In this document: one piece after another, positions 42,670-51,678 of the stretch
Layout of the letters: the number at the start of each line of letters is the position of its first letter
Numbering within the stretch: position 1 is the stretch's first letter
Assembly (NCBI RefSeq): GCF_011764545.1
Contig: NZ_AP022870.1
Coordinates: 6,764,001 to 6,828,000, forward strand
Reading direction: 5' to 3'
Source: Phytohabitans flavus
GTDB taxonomy: Bacteria; Actinomycetota; Actinomycetes; Mycobacteriales; Micromonosporaceae
Length of the DNA stretch: 64,000 nt
Made by a program: the position numbers and the translations under genes
Notes under the pieces: model-generated
What the model was told of the DNA's origin: nothing
Databases searched by the model: none
What the model saw: the letters and a program-made list of their open reading frames with translations, nothing else

Positions 42670-42996
42670 TCAGTGCTCGGTCTCACGCGGGGGCTGGGCG
42701 GCCACGAAGGCAGCGTCCTTTTCCACCTTGCCGATCTTCGAAGCACCACCCGGGGAGCCGAGGTCCTCGAAGAACTCGTAGTTGGCCGCGGTGTAGTCCT
42801 TCCACTGCTCCGGCACGTCGTCTTCGTAGAAGATGGCCTCGACCGGGCACACCGGCTCGCAGGCGCCGCAGTCGACGCACTCATCGGGGTGGATGTAGAG
42901 CATCCGGTTGCCCTCGTAGATGCAATCGACAGGGCACTCCTCGATGCACGCCTTGTCGAGCAGATCAACGCACGGCTCGGCGATGATGTAGGTCAC
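42670..42996 (-). CDS. fdxA: 7Fe ferredoxin, FdxA type
   Basis: A 108-residue ferredoxin with 3Fe-4S and 4Fe-4S clusters. Cysteines lie at 9, 17, 21 and 25 (PCVDLLDKACIEECPVDC) and 40, 43, 46 and 50 (CVDCGACEPVC), the pattern of mycobacterial FdxA/FdxC. The start is GTG 42996 (VTYIIAEPC), with GGAGAGGAC upstream. It transfers electrons, for example to cytochrome P450 enzymes. It is the first gene of the fdxA-dapC operon. Confidence 0.93.
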   Translation of the reverse strand: MTYIIAEPCVDLLDKACIEECPVDCIYEGNRMLYIHPDECVDCGACEPVCPVEAIFYEDDVPEQWKDYTAANYEFFEDLGSPGGASKIGKVEKDAAFVAAQPPRETEH

Positions 42997-43046
42997 GGGT
43001 CGTCCTCTCCGCAAGCCACGCCGCTCTTAGACCGCGGCAGTAGGAG

Positions 43047-43079
43047 CCTAGTATCTCGCCCTAGACCTAGTATCTCGCC
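43047..43079. promoter_or_regulatory. Perfect 14-bp direct repeat in the fdxA/GNAT divergent promoter
   Basis: CCTAGTATCTCGCC occurs at 43047-43060 and again at 43066-43079, 19 bp apart. The second copy ends 17 bp before the GNAT start GTG. It is either an operator pair or a small tandem duplication; both copies carry a TAGTAT that could serve as -10 hexamers. Confidence 0.5.
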
Positions 43080-43095
43080 ATGGAGGGGGTGATTG

Positions 43096-44052
43096 GTGCT
43101 CCGGCGGCAGGATGTGGGACACAGAGTTGTGGTGCGACGAATTGTCGGGGTTCGCAACGATCGTCCGCTCTATACGGACGCGCTCGGCGAGTTGGTGGAA
43201 ATCACCGAGACCGATCTCACGATCGCGACGTCAAAGGGCCCGCTGCGGGTACCCCTGAGCGAGGTCCACCGCGCGAAGCGAGTGCCCCCGACGCGGCGGC
43301 CGAATGCCGCGGACGTCATCGCCCTCGAGCTCGCGGCCAACGAGGCGTGGCCGCCGCCCGTGCAGGAACAGCTCGGTGGCTGGCTGCTGCGAGCGGCCGA
43401 CGGCTGGACCGGCCGAGCTAACTCGGCGCTGCCCATCGGCGACCCCGACCGCCCCTTGGAGGCGGCGATCGACGCGGTCGAGCGGTGGTACGAGGCCCGG
43501 GGCGCGCAGCCGCTGATCAACACGCCGCTCCCGCTGGCCGCCCCGGTCGGCGCGTCGCTCGACACGCGCGGCTGGACGGCCCGCCCGCTGGTACTTGTGC
43601 AGACCGCGCCGGTGCGGTCGATCCTCGACGCCACGACGACCCGAGCCCGGGTCGAGCTCACCCGCACGCCGTCGGACGCCTGGCTGGCGATCACCGCCGA
43701 GCGCAAGGGCAGCCTCCCCGAGGCCGCGCGCCACATCCTCACCGCTGTGCGCCAGGTCCGCTTCGCCCACATGTACGGCGAGAGCGGCGACCTGCTCGCC
43801 GCCGGACGCGGCACGATCACCGGCGACGGCCACTGGCTCGGCCTCGCGCTCGTCGAGGTGGTGCCCGAGGCACGCCGCGGCGGGCTGGCCCAGGACGTGG
43901 TCGGCGCGCTCGCCCGCTGGGCCGCGGAGACGGGCGCGAGCCGGGCGTTTCTACAGGTCGAAGAGCGCAATGCAGCAGCCGTGGCGCTCTACGCCAAGCT
44001 GGGCTTCACCACCCACCACAGCTACCTGACCCGCGAAGCTCCCAAAGCTTAG
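43096..44052 (+). CDS. GNAT-family N-acetyltransferase
   Basis: A 318-residue protein starting at GTG 43096 (VLRRQDVGHRVVVRRIVG), with GGAGGGGG upstream. Residues 1-65 form a small beta-barrel-like domain (GVRNDRPLYTDALGELVEI) and the rest is a double GNAT fold, with the acetyl-CoA loop VPEARRGGLAQDVVGAL and the family end FLQVEERNAAAVALYAKLGFTTHH. The substrate is unknown. Proteins with this extra N-terminal domain are common in actinobacteria. Confidence 0.85.
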   Translation: MLRRQDVGHRVVVRRIVGVRNDRPLYTDALGELVEITETDLTIATSKGPLRVPLSEVHRAKRVPPTRRPNAADVIALELAANEAWPPPVQEQLGGWLLRAADGWTGRANSALPIGDPDRPLEAAIDAVERWYEARGAQPLINTPLPLAAPVGASLDTRGWTARPLVLVQTAPVRSILDATTTRARVELTRTPSDAWLAITAERKGSLPEAARHILTAVRQVRFAHMYGESGDLLAAGRGTITGDGHWLGLALVEVVPEARRGGLAQDVVGALARWAAETGASRAFLQVEERNAAAVALYAKLGFTTHHSYLTREAPKA

Positions 44053-44060
44053 AACCGGCG

Positions 44061-44525
44061 CTAGCGGCGGACGACGCGGCGGGGCTTGGCCATCTTGGCT
44101 TCGGCGTAGCGCTTGAGGCCCACCGAGCGGTAGTCGAGGCCGAGCGCGACGAGGATCAGGAAGCCGACCAGCGAGCCACCGATGGCGAAGGCGCCGTAAA
44201 GCCAGATCTGCGCGAAGAAGTCGCCGGCCCCGCCCTCGAACGGCGTATCGCCGCTGACGAACGGCCCGACGAAGATCGTCAGCAGCACCGCGATGATCGC
44301 GGCGGCGCCGATGTCGGCGATCCACCGCCCGGCCGGGTGGCGCCGCCCCCAGAGGAACGCCATGACCGCCAGGATCAGCCCGATCACCACGAACATCCCG
44401 AGCGAGACGCGGTCCTGCGCCTCGCCGTCCTCGTCGAAACCGACGCGGGCGACCACGCGCGCCACCACGTTGACCGCGAACAGCACACCCGCGAGCACAC
44501 CGATCCGCAGCCAACGATCTCTCAT
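44061..44525 (-). CDS. Membrane protein of unknown function, 154 aa
   Basis: It starts at ATG 44525 with GGGGAGAG upstream. There are four membrane segments (for example WLRIGVLAGVLFAVNVVARV; LGMFVVIGLILAVMAFLWG; AAAIIAVLLTIFVG; IGGSLVGFLILVALGL) and a basic C-terminal tail (KMAKPRRVVRR). I do not recognise the family. It is convergent with the GNAT gene, 8 bp apart. Confidence 0.7.
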   Translation of the reverse strand: MRDRWLRIGVLAGVLFAVNVVARVVARVGFDEDGEAQDRVSLGMFVVIGLILAVMAFLWGRRHPAGRWIADIGAAAIIAVLLTIFVGPFVSGDTPFEGGAGDFFAQIWLYGAFAIGGSLVGFLILVALGLDYRSVGLKRYAEAKMAKPRRVVRR

Positions 44526-44592
44526 CGCACACTCTCCCCAACGCCAGGTGAACAATCCTCGCCACAGAAGAGTAGTGCTGTGGTGTCCTCTG

Positions 44593-45114
44593 TCACACCC
44601 TCGGTTTGGTGGGAGGTAGCTGCGGGTTTGCTGGGTACGGCGGCTGCGCGAGCATCAGCCGGAAGCCGACCACCGCGAAGGCGATCGAGCCGGCGAGGAT
44701 CATGATGACGCCGACCCAGCTGTTGCTGTCGACCACCGCGCCGCCCTGCGGACCGACCAGCAGCAGGTCACCCTCGGTGGTACGCCCGGAGGCGGTCACC
44801 ATCAGCACCAGCCAGGCACCGGCCGGGAGTGCCACGGCCCACTTGCGGCCGACCGTCGTGTACGCGAACCAGCCGAGCGCGAGGTTACTGACCACGGTCA
44901 CGATCACGGCGACGCCGATCAGGTAGCCGCCGACCCGCAGCGGCGCGAGGATCAGCTCGGCGATCGCGGTGACCAGCGCGGCCACCACGGCGACCACGCC
45001 CCCGGCCACCCGGACGCCGGTCTGGAAGGCGCGGGACGGCGGTCGCGGCTCCACGGGTGGCGTCTCGCTCTGCGCGCCCCCGTCGACGGGCAGGCTCGGG
45101 GTGGACACCGTCAC
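44593..45114 (-). CDS. DUF6113-like membrane protein
   Basis: A 173-residue membrane protein. GTG 45114 (VTVSTPSLPVDGGAQSET) with GAGG upstream is chosen; it begins 25 bp after the mshB stop. A polar N-terminus of ~45 residues precedes about four membrane segments (VRVAGGVVAVVAALVTAIAEL, YLIGVAVIVTVVSNLALGWF, WAVALPAGAWLVLMV, IMILAGSIAFAVVGFRLML). Actinobacterial mshB is often followed by such a gene. Its function is unknown; co-expression with mshB is inferred from spacing. Confidence 0.7.
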   Translation of the reverse strand: MTVSTPSLPVDGGAQSETPPVEPRPPSRAFQTGVRVAGGVVAVVAALVTAIAELILAPLRVGGYLIGVAVIVTVVSNLALGWFAYTTVGRKWAVALPAGAWLVLMVTASGRTTEGDLLLVGPQGGAVVDSNSWVGVIMILAGSIAFAVVGFRLMLAQPPYPANPQLPPTKPRV

Positions 45115-45139
45115 CGGGACCTCGTGGCGGGCGGCCGGC

Positions 45140-46000
45140 TCATGACGGGAGGCCGGCGAAGAGGTCGCTCTCCCAGCCGTGCGGGCCGTCACCCGGTCCC
45201 CGCTCGCCGACGGCCAGCGTGTAGTACTCCACGCCCATGAACTCGCTGCCGAAGTTGCCGGCGATCGAGTACAGCCAGGAGGTGTCCGGGATCTGGGTGG
45301 CGTGCGCGCGCATCGCGGCCACCTTCGCCTCATGCCGGTCGGTGGCGTCGATACGGGCCGCGACCTCCTCGTCGGACGTACCGAACGGGAAGTCCTCGAC
45401 CTTCTCGATGCCAGCGAACGGGTTGTCGGTCGACTCCGCGAAAGCGCTGACGCCCGCTTCGAGCACGCTCTTGGGCACCGTCGTCCAGTAGACCTTGGCG
45501 GGCCCGAAGCCCTCGGCGGTGGCCCGCTCGGCCGCCCGCATCGCCACCCGGTGCGCCTGGATGTGGTCGGGGTGACCGTAGAAGCCGTTTTCGTCGTAGG
45601 TGATCACCACCTGCGGACGTACCTCTCGCATGATCTCCAGCAGGTGGGCGGCTGCCTCGTCGAGGTCGGCCTGCCAGAAGCAGCGGGGGTGCTTGTTCGT
45701 CTCGAGGCCCATCATCCCCGAGTCGCGGTACCGCCCGGCGCCGCCCAAAAAGCGACGGTCGGTTACTCCAAGCGCGGCGCACGCGGCGTCCAGCTCGGCC
45801 AGCCGGTAGCCGCCCAACTGGTCCGCCTCCGTCGCGGCGAGCAGCGCCAGCTCGGGCACGTGGATCTCGCCTTCCTCACCGAGCGTGCACGTCACCAGCG
45901 TGACCTCCACGCCCTGGGCGGCGTAATGCGCGATCGTCGCGCCGGTACTCACCGTCTCGTCGTCAGGGTGTGCGTGGACCAGCATGAGTCGTCGTGCCAC
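45140..46000 (-). CDS. mshB: GlcNAc-inositol deacetylase, mycothiol biosynthesis
   Basis: Zinc LmbE-family deacetylase that converts GlcNAc-Ins to GlcN-Ins, the second step to mycothiol. It has ~286 residues. The metal and catalytic motif AHPDDET is in RLMLVHAHPDDETVSTGAT, with later ligands in NGFYGHPDHIQAHRVA. The C-terminus (ATQIPDTSWLYSIAGN; FGSEFMGVEYYTL) is typical of MshB and differs from mycothiol amidase Mca. The start GTG 46000 (VARRLMLVHAHPDD) is chosen for its closeness to the motif; GTG 46009 is possible. Together with mrx1 it shows a mycothiol-based redox system. Confidence 0.92.
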   Translation of the reverse strand: MARRLMLVHAHPDDETVSTGATIAHYAAQGVEVTLVTCTLGEEGEIHVPELALLAATEADQLGGYRLAELDAACAALGVTDRRFLGGAGRYRDSGMMGLETNKHPRCFWQADLDEAAAHLLEIMREVRPQVVITYDENGFYGHPDHIQAHRVAMRAAERATAEGFGPAKVYWTTVPKSVLEAGVSAFAESTDNPFAGIEKVEDFPFGTSDEEVAARIDATDRHEAKVAAMRAHATQIPDTSWLYSIAGNFGSEFMGVEYYTLAVGERGPGDGPHGWESDLFAGLPS

Positions 46001-46127
46001 GCGTTGCACTCTACGCGCGACGGAAATTATGCCGCCGCTTGCCACGTCAGGGGGCGGAAACGGCGTTTACGGGCGGACACGCCGGACGTGGTCAGGCAGA
46101 CCGATCACACGGATTTACGATCCCTTG

Positions 46128-48245
46128 GTGGAGTATCCGGAGCTGGCCGCCCGTACCCGGAGGTTTACCCGCGGAGCGCCGCGGGCCGTGACAGTCGCGA
46201 GCGACGGCTCGCGGGTGATCTTCTTGCGTTCGCCCGGTCCTGAGGACGCGGCCGACGCACTCTGGGTGCTCGACGTCGAAACATCCACCGAGCGCCTGAT
46301 CGCCGAGCCTGCGGCGCTGCTCACCGACGACGACACTGGGGACCTGCCCGCCGAAGAGCGGGCGCTGCGCGAGCGGCTGCGGCTCTCCGCGAGTGGCATC
46401 GGGTCGTACGCGACGGACCCGGCCGCGCGGGTCGCCGCCTTCCCGCTGGGCGGCCGCCTCTTTCGCGCCGACCTGGTCACCGGCGACGTCACCGAGGTGG
46501 CCACGGCCGGGCCGGTCGTCGACCCGCGGCCCGACCCGACCGGCCGCCGCATCGCGTACGTGACCTCGGGCAACCTCCATGTAATCCACGCCGACGGCAC
46601 CGACGCGCTGCTGGCCGGCGAGGAGGGGGATGTCACCTGGGGCCTCGCCGAGTTCATCGCGGCGGAGGAGCTGGACCGCTTCCGCGGCTACTGGTGGGCG
46701 CCGGACGGCCGTTCCATCCTGGCCGCGCGGGTGGACGAGTCCCGGGTGCCGCGCTGGCACCTGCACGACCCGGCGCGCCCAGAGGTGGCGCCGACGAGCG
46801 TGGCGTACCCGTACGCGGGCGCGGACAACGCCGAGGTCACCCTCCACCTGCTGGACCTCGAGGGTGGCTGGGTCGACGTGCACTGGGACCGGGAGACCTA
46901 CCCGTACCTGGTGTCCGTGCATTGGGCCGAGGGCGGTCCGCTGATCACCGTGCTCCGCCGCCTCCAGCAGCACGGGCTCGTGCTCTCGGTCGACCCGCGC
47001 ACCGGCGAGACCCAGGTGCACGCCGAGCTGGCCGACCCTCGGTGGGTCGAGCCCGTCCTCGGTACGCCCAGCCACCTGCCCGACGGCCGTGTGCTGGTCG
47101 GCGGCGAGCTGGCCCACGACGGGTACGACGCGCGCTGCCTCTTCGCCGACGGCACGCTGCTCACCCCGCCCTCGCTGTACGTGCGCCGCGTAGTCGGCCG
47201 CATGGCCGCCGGCGCCGGCGCGGGCTCGCCCGACCTGCTCGTAGAGGCCAGCGAGGGCGAGCCGAGCGAGCAGCACCTCTTCCGGGTCCGTACCGCGATC
47301 GGCGCGGGCGGCGCCGAGATCCGCCCGCTGACCACCGCCCCCGGGTGGCACGTGGGCGCGGTCGGCGGCGACGTGCTCGTGGTCGGCTCCGCCTCGCTCG
47401 ACCGCGCCGGCACCCACTGGACGATCTGGCGCGTCGGCAAGCAGGTCAGCGTGATCACCTCGTACGCGGCCAAGCCGCCGTACGCCCCGCGCCCCGTGCT
47501 GGAGCGGGTCGCCGACCGCCGCCTGCCCGCCGCCGTGCTGTACCCGCGCAACCACGTGACCGGCCGCCGCCTGCCCGTGCTGCTCGACGTCTACGGCGGT
47601 CCGGGGCACCAGGAGGTGCTGGCCACGCGCGCCCGGTGGCTGGAGCGGCAGTGGTGGGCGGACGCCGGCTTCGCGGTGGTCACAGTGGACAACAGGGGTA
47701 CCCCTGGCGTGGCCCCGTCGTTCGAGAAGGTGGTCCACCGCCGCGTCGCCGACGTGGTGCTCACCGATCAGGTCGACGCGCTCTCCGCGCTGGCCGGCAA
47801 GCACCCCGACCTCGACCTCGACCGGGTGTCGATCCGTGGCTGGTCGTTCGGCGGCTGGCTGGCCGGCCTGGCGGTGCTGCGCCGACCGGAGATCTTCCGC
47901 TGCGGCATCGCCGGCGCCCCGGTGACCGACTGGCGGCTGTACGACACCGCGTACACCGAGCGCTACCTGGGCCTGCCGAGCGAAAACCCCGACGTGTACG
48001 CCCACCACTCGCTCATCGAGATCGCCGCCGAGCCGGTGCACGACGCCCGCCCGCTGCTGCTGATCCACGGCCTGGTCGACGACAACGTGGTCGCCGCGCA
48101 CACGCTGCGCCTCTCCGCGGCGCTGCTCGCGTCCGGCCGCCCGCACTCGGTGATCCCGCTGACCGGCGCGACCCACATGGCCGCGGGCGGCGTGGGCGAG
48201 CAACTGCTCCGCCTCGAGCTCGACTTCATCCGCCGCAACCTCTAG
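46128..48245 (+). CDS. S9-family prolyl oligopeptidase (DPP-IV-like)
   Basis: Serine peptidase of about 705 residues. An N-terminal beta-propeller (~1-430) precedes an alpha/beta hydrolase. The nucleophile is in IRGWSFGGWLAG (GxSxGG), the aspartate in LIHGLVDDNVVAAH and the histidine in TGATHMAAGG. The propeller includes EFIAAEELDRFRGYWWAPDG, where the Glu pair recalls the N-terminus-binding glutamates of DPP-IV. The start is uncertain: GTG 46128 (VEYPELAARTRRF) is given, with TTG 46125 or ATG 46029 as alternatives. No signal peptide is seen, so it is cytosolic. It is divergent from mshB. Confidence 0.85.
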   Translation: MEYPELAARTRRFTRGAPRAVTVASDGSRVIFLRSPGPEDAADALWVLDVETSTERLIAEPAALLTDDDTGDLPAEERALRERLRLSASGIGSYATDPAARVAAFPLGGRLFRADLVTGDVTEVATAGPVVDPRPDPTGRRIAYVTSGNLHVIHADGTDALLAGEEGDVTWGLAEFIAAEELDRFRGYWWAPDGRSILAARVDESRVPRWHLHDPARPEVAPTSVAYPYAGADNAEVTLHLLDLEGGWVDVHWDRETYPYLVSVHWAEGGPLITVLRRLQQHGLVLSVDPRTGETQVHAELADPRWVEPVLGTPSHLPDGRVLVGGELAHDGYDARCLFADGTLLTPPSLYVRRVVGRMAAGAGAGSPDLLVEASEGEPSEQHLFRVRTAIGAGGAEIRPLTTAPGWHVGAVGGDVLVVGSASLDRAGTHWTIWRVGKQVSVITSYAAKPPYAPRPVLERVADRRLPAAVLYPRNHVTGRRLPVLLDVYGGPGHQEVLATRARWLERQWWADAGFAVVTVDNRGTPGVAPSFEKVVHRRVADVVLTDQVDALSALAGKHPDLDLDRVSIRGWSFGGWLAGLAVLRRPEIFRCGIAGAPVTDWRLYDTAYTERYLGLPSENPDVYAHHSLIEIAAEPVHDARPLLLIHGLVDDNVVAAHTLRLSAALLASGRPHSVIPLTGATHMAAGGVGEQLLRLELDFIRRNL

Positions 48246-48255
48246 CGACTGACTC

Positions 48256-49884
48256 CTAGCGGACCGCCGCACTGCGTGGGGGTGAGACGAGGCACAGGCC
48301 GGCGCCCGCGGCGGCGCCGTCGGTGAGGTCGACACGTACCACCCGCGCGCCCACGAACGACCGCTCGGACAACGCGCCGCCCTGGCCCAGCCGTGCGTTG
48401 ATCTCGGCGTTGTCGTCTTCATCCCAGTCGGTCGCCTGGAAGACCCAGACCCGCGACCGCCCGGACAACAGGCCCGACGCGGTCTCACCTGGGCAGGCGC
48501 CCGCCTCCGCCAGCCGCACGTACCCGTCGGCCGGTGGCCCGTAGTACGACTGCCCGTTCCAGGACACCGGCGTGGCCAGTACCAAGTCCCCTTCGCGCCA
48601 CTGCTCGCTGAGATACCGCAACGCGCCGCGGTAGTCGGCCAGGTTTGCGCCACCACCCTGCTTGTAGGCGCGCTGTGGGTCGGCGGCCGCCCGGATGTCC
48701 GTCACGACCTGCGGCACGAGCACTACCCCGACCAGCGCCGCGCCGGCGGTGAGACGCGACCAGCCGAGCACGATCTGCCCCGTGGGTGGAGACACTGCGA
48801 ATGCCGACAGCAACAGGCATGACGGCACGCAGTAAAGCGCCAGTCGCTCGGTCATCGGGTACTGTCCCAACGCCCCGGCGCCCAGCCCGATGGCGAGCGG
48901 TGTCAACAGCATCGCCACCGTCAACCAACCGGACCGTCGCCAGCACACCACCGCACCTACCACCAGCAGCACCAGGAAGAGCGCTGGCGCCCAGAGCGCG
49001 AACGGGACGACGGCGAGTGACTTGTACGTGCTGTGCAGCCAGTCGAACGTCGCGGGCAGATCGGTGAGGTCGCGGTACGGATACACCTGCTTGCGCAGCC
49101 AGTAGTCACGCAACGCGGTGTCATTGCGGGTCGGGCGCAGGTTCCAGACGTAGACCGCGGCGACGACGCCCAGCCAGAGTGGTGCGGGCACCGCGAATCG
49201 GGCCATCTCCCGCCACCGTGCCGCCCCCGCCGCGCGGTCGACGACCAGGCCGACGACGAGGATCGTGGCCAGGACGGCCGAGACGGGGATCGCCAGCGCG
49301 CTCATCGTCGCGCCGGCCGTGGCCGCGCCCCAGAAGACGAGGTACCGGAGGCGATGCGCCGAGCGGTGTACGAGGATGCCCACACCAACCAGCAGCGTCA
49401 CCCAGAACGCCTCAGCGCTGTACTGCTTGACCTGATTGGAGTAGCTGATCAGGAACGGGCTCACCGCAACCAGGAGGAGCGCGGCGAGCGCGGCGACCTT
49501 CGGCAGTAGGCGATACCCCAGGTACGCGACCAGCGGCAGCAGGGCGAGACCGAAGAGCAGCGGCACCAGCCGCAGCGACTGCTCGCCCGGCCCGGAAACC
49601 GCCAGCGCGAACCGCTCCAGCCACAGCCATCCGGGCGGCGCGGACTGGCTGTACGCCAACGGGTACAACAGATCCACGAAACCGCGCTCGCGCAGGTTGT
49701 GCGCGACGTAGAGCTCATCGCCCCAGAGCCCGCGCCCGTACGCCCAGTGCCAGACGCGCAGGCCGGCACCGACCGCGACGAGCGCGCCGGCCACGGGCCA
49801 GTACGGCAATCGCCGTTGGGTACCTTCACGCACGGACGAGACCGTAACAACGGGCCGGCCCGTGGCGCGGGCCGGCCGGCTCAC
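48256..49884 (-). CDS. Polytopic glycosyltransferase of the GT39/PMT-like class
   Basis: A 542-residue membrane protein with about eleven membrane segments. The GT-C-type acidic motif is WGDELY (D56, E57) after the first segment. The last ~120 residues form an outer globular domain (LADYRGALRYLSEQWREGDLVL). Members transfer sugars or related groups from polyprenyl-phosphate donors outside the membrane. It starts at GTG 49884, 7 bases after the stop of the peptide-binding protein gene, so it could be the sixth gene of that operon; GTG 49833 is an alternative start. The substrate is unknown. Confidence 0.75.
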   Translation of the reverse strand: MSRPARATGRPVVTVSSVREGTQRRLPYWPVAGALVAVGAGLRVWHWAYGRGLWGDELYVAHNLRERGFVDLLYPLAYSQSAPPGWLWLERFALAVSGPGEQSLRLVPLLFGLALLPLVAYLGYRLLPKVAALAALLLVAVSPFLISYSNQVKQYSAEAFWVTLLVGVGILVHRSAHRLRYLVFWGAATAGATMSALAIPVSAVLATILVVGLVVDRAAGAARWREMARFAVPAPLWLGVVAAVYVWNLRPTRNDTALRDYWLRKQVYPYRDLTDLPATFDWLHSTYKSLAVVPFALWAPALFLVLLVVGAVVCWRRSGWLTVAMLLTPLAIGLGAGALGQYPMTERLALYCVPSCLLLSAFAVSPPTGQIVLGWSRLTAGAALVGVVLVPQVVTDIRAAADPQRAYKQGGGANLADYRGALRYLSEQWREGDLVLATPVSWNGQSYYGPPADGYVRLAEAGACPGETASGLLSGRSRVWVFQATDWDEDDNAEINARLGQGGALSERSFVGARVVRVDLTDGAAAGAGLCLVSPPRSAAVR

Positions 49885-49890
49885 GGGGTG

Positions 49891-51615
49891 CTACTGCTTG
49901 ACGAAAGCGTTCACAAAGGACGGGTAGCCGAAGACGCTGCTGACGAAGACGCCGCCGGCCTTGGATCCGTGCAGGTAGTAGGCGACCTCGACGTACACCG
50001 GGACGGCCGGGGCGAGTTCCCGCATGATGCGCTCGTCGAGCTTGGCCCACTCGGGTGCCTGGTCGGCGGGCGGCATCGCCAGCACCCGGTCGAACTCGCT
50101 GTTGATCGCGTCGTCGTTGACGTACGACGTGTTGCTGTTGCCCTCTGCCTTGATCGACCGGCCGTCGAAGAGCACCGGCAGGATGGACGCGCCGCTCGGC
50201 CAGTCCGCCGCCCAGGAGTCGAGGTAGAGGTCCCAGGGGTTGTCCTTCTTCTTGGTCTCGTCGAGCTTCGCGTCGGCCGGGATGGTCTTGAGTGTGATTT
50301 TGAAGCCGGCCTTCTCCAGGTTGGACTTGAGCTGGGTGCCTCGCTCGACCACATCGTCGCCCACGCCCAGCACCAGCGCGGGCGTCTTGCCGGCGAGCAG
50401 CTCCTTGGCCTTGTCCGGGTTGCCGTTCGCGCCGGCCGGGTACGCGTCGTACTTCTGGTAGCCGATCGTGGCGGGCGGCATCAGCGTGGTGACGGGCGCG
50501 GCAACGGTCTCGCCGCCGATGGACTTGATGAAGCCGTCCCGGTCGATGGCGTAGTTGAGCGCCTGGCGCGTGGCCAGGTCGGTGACCCGCTGGGTGTTGA
50601 TCGACAGGCGCCACTCGGTGGGCGTGGGCGAGATGATCGAGCGCTCCTTGAGAGCGGCGTTGCCGGTGACCTGGGAGACCAGCGCGGACGGTACGCCGTT
50701 GAAGGCGAGCGCGGACTGGTCCGGGCCGCTGTCGGCGATCACCCGGTTGGCGCCCGCGTTCGGGTCGGGGCCGAACGTCCACACGAACTTGTCCGGGTAC
50801 TGGTGGCGGACCGGGTCGGTGGCCGGGTCCCAGTGCTCGTTGCGCTCCAGCACGATCTCGACGCCGGGCGTGTGCTTCGTGATCTTGTACGGCCCGGAGG
50901 AGAACGGCTGGTTGTCCAGGTTGACGCCGGTGTCCTTGTCCGGCGGCAGCGGCGCGCTCGCCGGCAGCGACAGCGCGAACGGCAGGTCGCAGTGCGCCTT
51001 GGCGAACTCGAAGCGGATCGTCTTGTCGTCCGGCGTGGTCAGGCCGGGCGGCAGCGCGCCCTTGTTTGCCTTGAAGTCCCACTTGGTGTCGTAGTCCGCG
51101 CTGTCGGCCAGCCACTCCTGCACGTAGGTCGGGCCACCGGTGAGGTCGGGGTCGAACGAGCGGGCGATGCCGTACGCGATCTCCTTGGCCGTGATCGGGC
51201 GCCCGTCCTCGAACTTCACGCCGTCCTTGACCTTGAACTCCCACACCTTGCAGTCGTTGCTGACGTTGGTGCCTGGAGTCTGTGCGAGGTCTCCGACCAG
51301 CGTGAGGTTGCCCTTGCCGTCGTCCTTCCAGGTGGTCAGCGTGCGGGCGTAGAGCGGGGCGTTCACGAGGCCGGCGAACGAGTACACCCGCTGCGGGTCG
51401 AGGTGCGAGATCTTGACCTCGCGGATGACCGTGAACGTGCCGCCCTTGGTCGCGCCGAGCACCTCCGGCGCCGGGCCGAGCGAGTCCTTCGGGTCGGTCG
51501 CGATCACCCCGGTCGCGGTGCGCTGCTGGTCGACGGAGGGGCCGTCGTCGGTGGTCTCGCTACAGGCGCCGGCCACCAGCACCAGTGCGAAGGCGGCTGC
51601 CACTCGATTTCGCAT
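49891..51615 (-). CDS. Peptide ABC transporter solute-binding lipoprotein
   Basis: Cluster C (SBP family 5) binding protein of 574 residues. The lipobox LVAGAC puts the lipid-bearing Cys at 18. Family segments include VWEFKVKDGVKFEDGRPITAKEI, SSGPYKITKH and RQALNYAIDRDGFI. It captures oligopeptides or other medium-sized substrates on the outer face for the two permeases upstream. It is the last transporter gene of a run read ATPase, ATPase, permease, permease, binding protein, an order opposite to the usual dppABCDF. Confidence 0.9.
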   Translation of the reverse strand: MRNRVAAAFALVLVAGACSETTDDGPSVDQQRTATGVIATDPKDSLGPAPEVLGATKGGTFTVIREVKISHLDPQRVYSFAGLVNAPLYARTLTTWKDDGKGNLTLVGDLAQTPGTNVSNDCKVWEFKVKDGVKFEDGRPITAKEIAYGIARSFDPDLTGGPTYVQEWLADSADYDTKWDFKANKGALPPGLTTPDDKTIRFEFAKAHCDLPFALSLPASAPLPPDKDTGVNLDNQPFSSGPYKITKHTPGVEIVLERNEHWDPATDPVRHQYPDKFVWTFGPDPNAGANRVIADSGPDQSALAFNGVPSALVSQVTGNAALKERSIISPTPTEWRLSINTQRVTDLATRQALNYAIDRDGFIKSIGGETVAAPVTTLMPPATIGYQKYDAYPAGANGNPDKAKELLAGKTPALVLGVGDDVVERGTQLKSNLEKAGFKITLKTIPADAKLDETKKKDNPWDLYLDSWAADWPSGASILPVLFDGRSIKAEGNSNTSYVNDDAINSEFDRVLAMPPADQAPEWAKLDERIMRELAPAVPVYVEVAYYLHGSKAGGVFVSSVFGYPSFVNAFVKQ

Positions 51616-51678
51616 AGTGATCCCTCCCGATGTCAGTTGAAGGAAATCTACAACGTCAACGTAACCGTTCGGTAAAAT

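Noticed and set aside
46092..48656. 854-codon minus-strand ORF opposite the S9 peptidase gene
   Set aside because: It is a shadow frame of an intact peptidase gene and has low-complexity Arg/Gly/Ala content.
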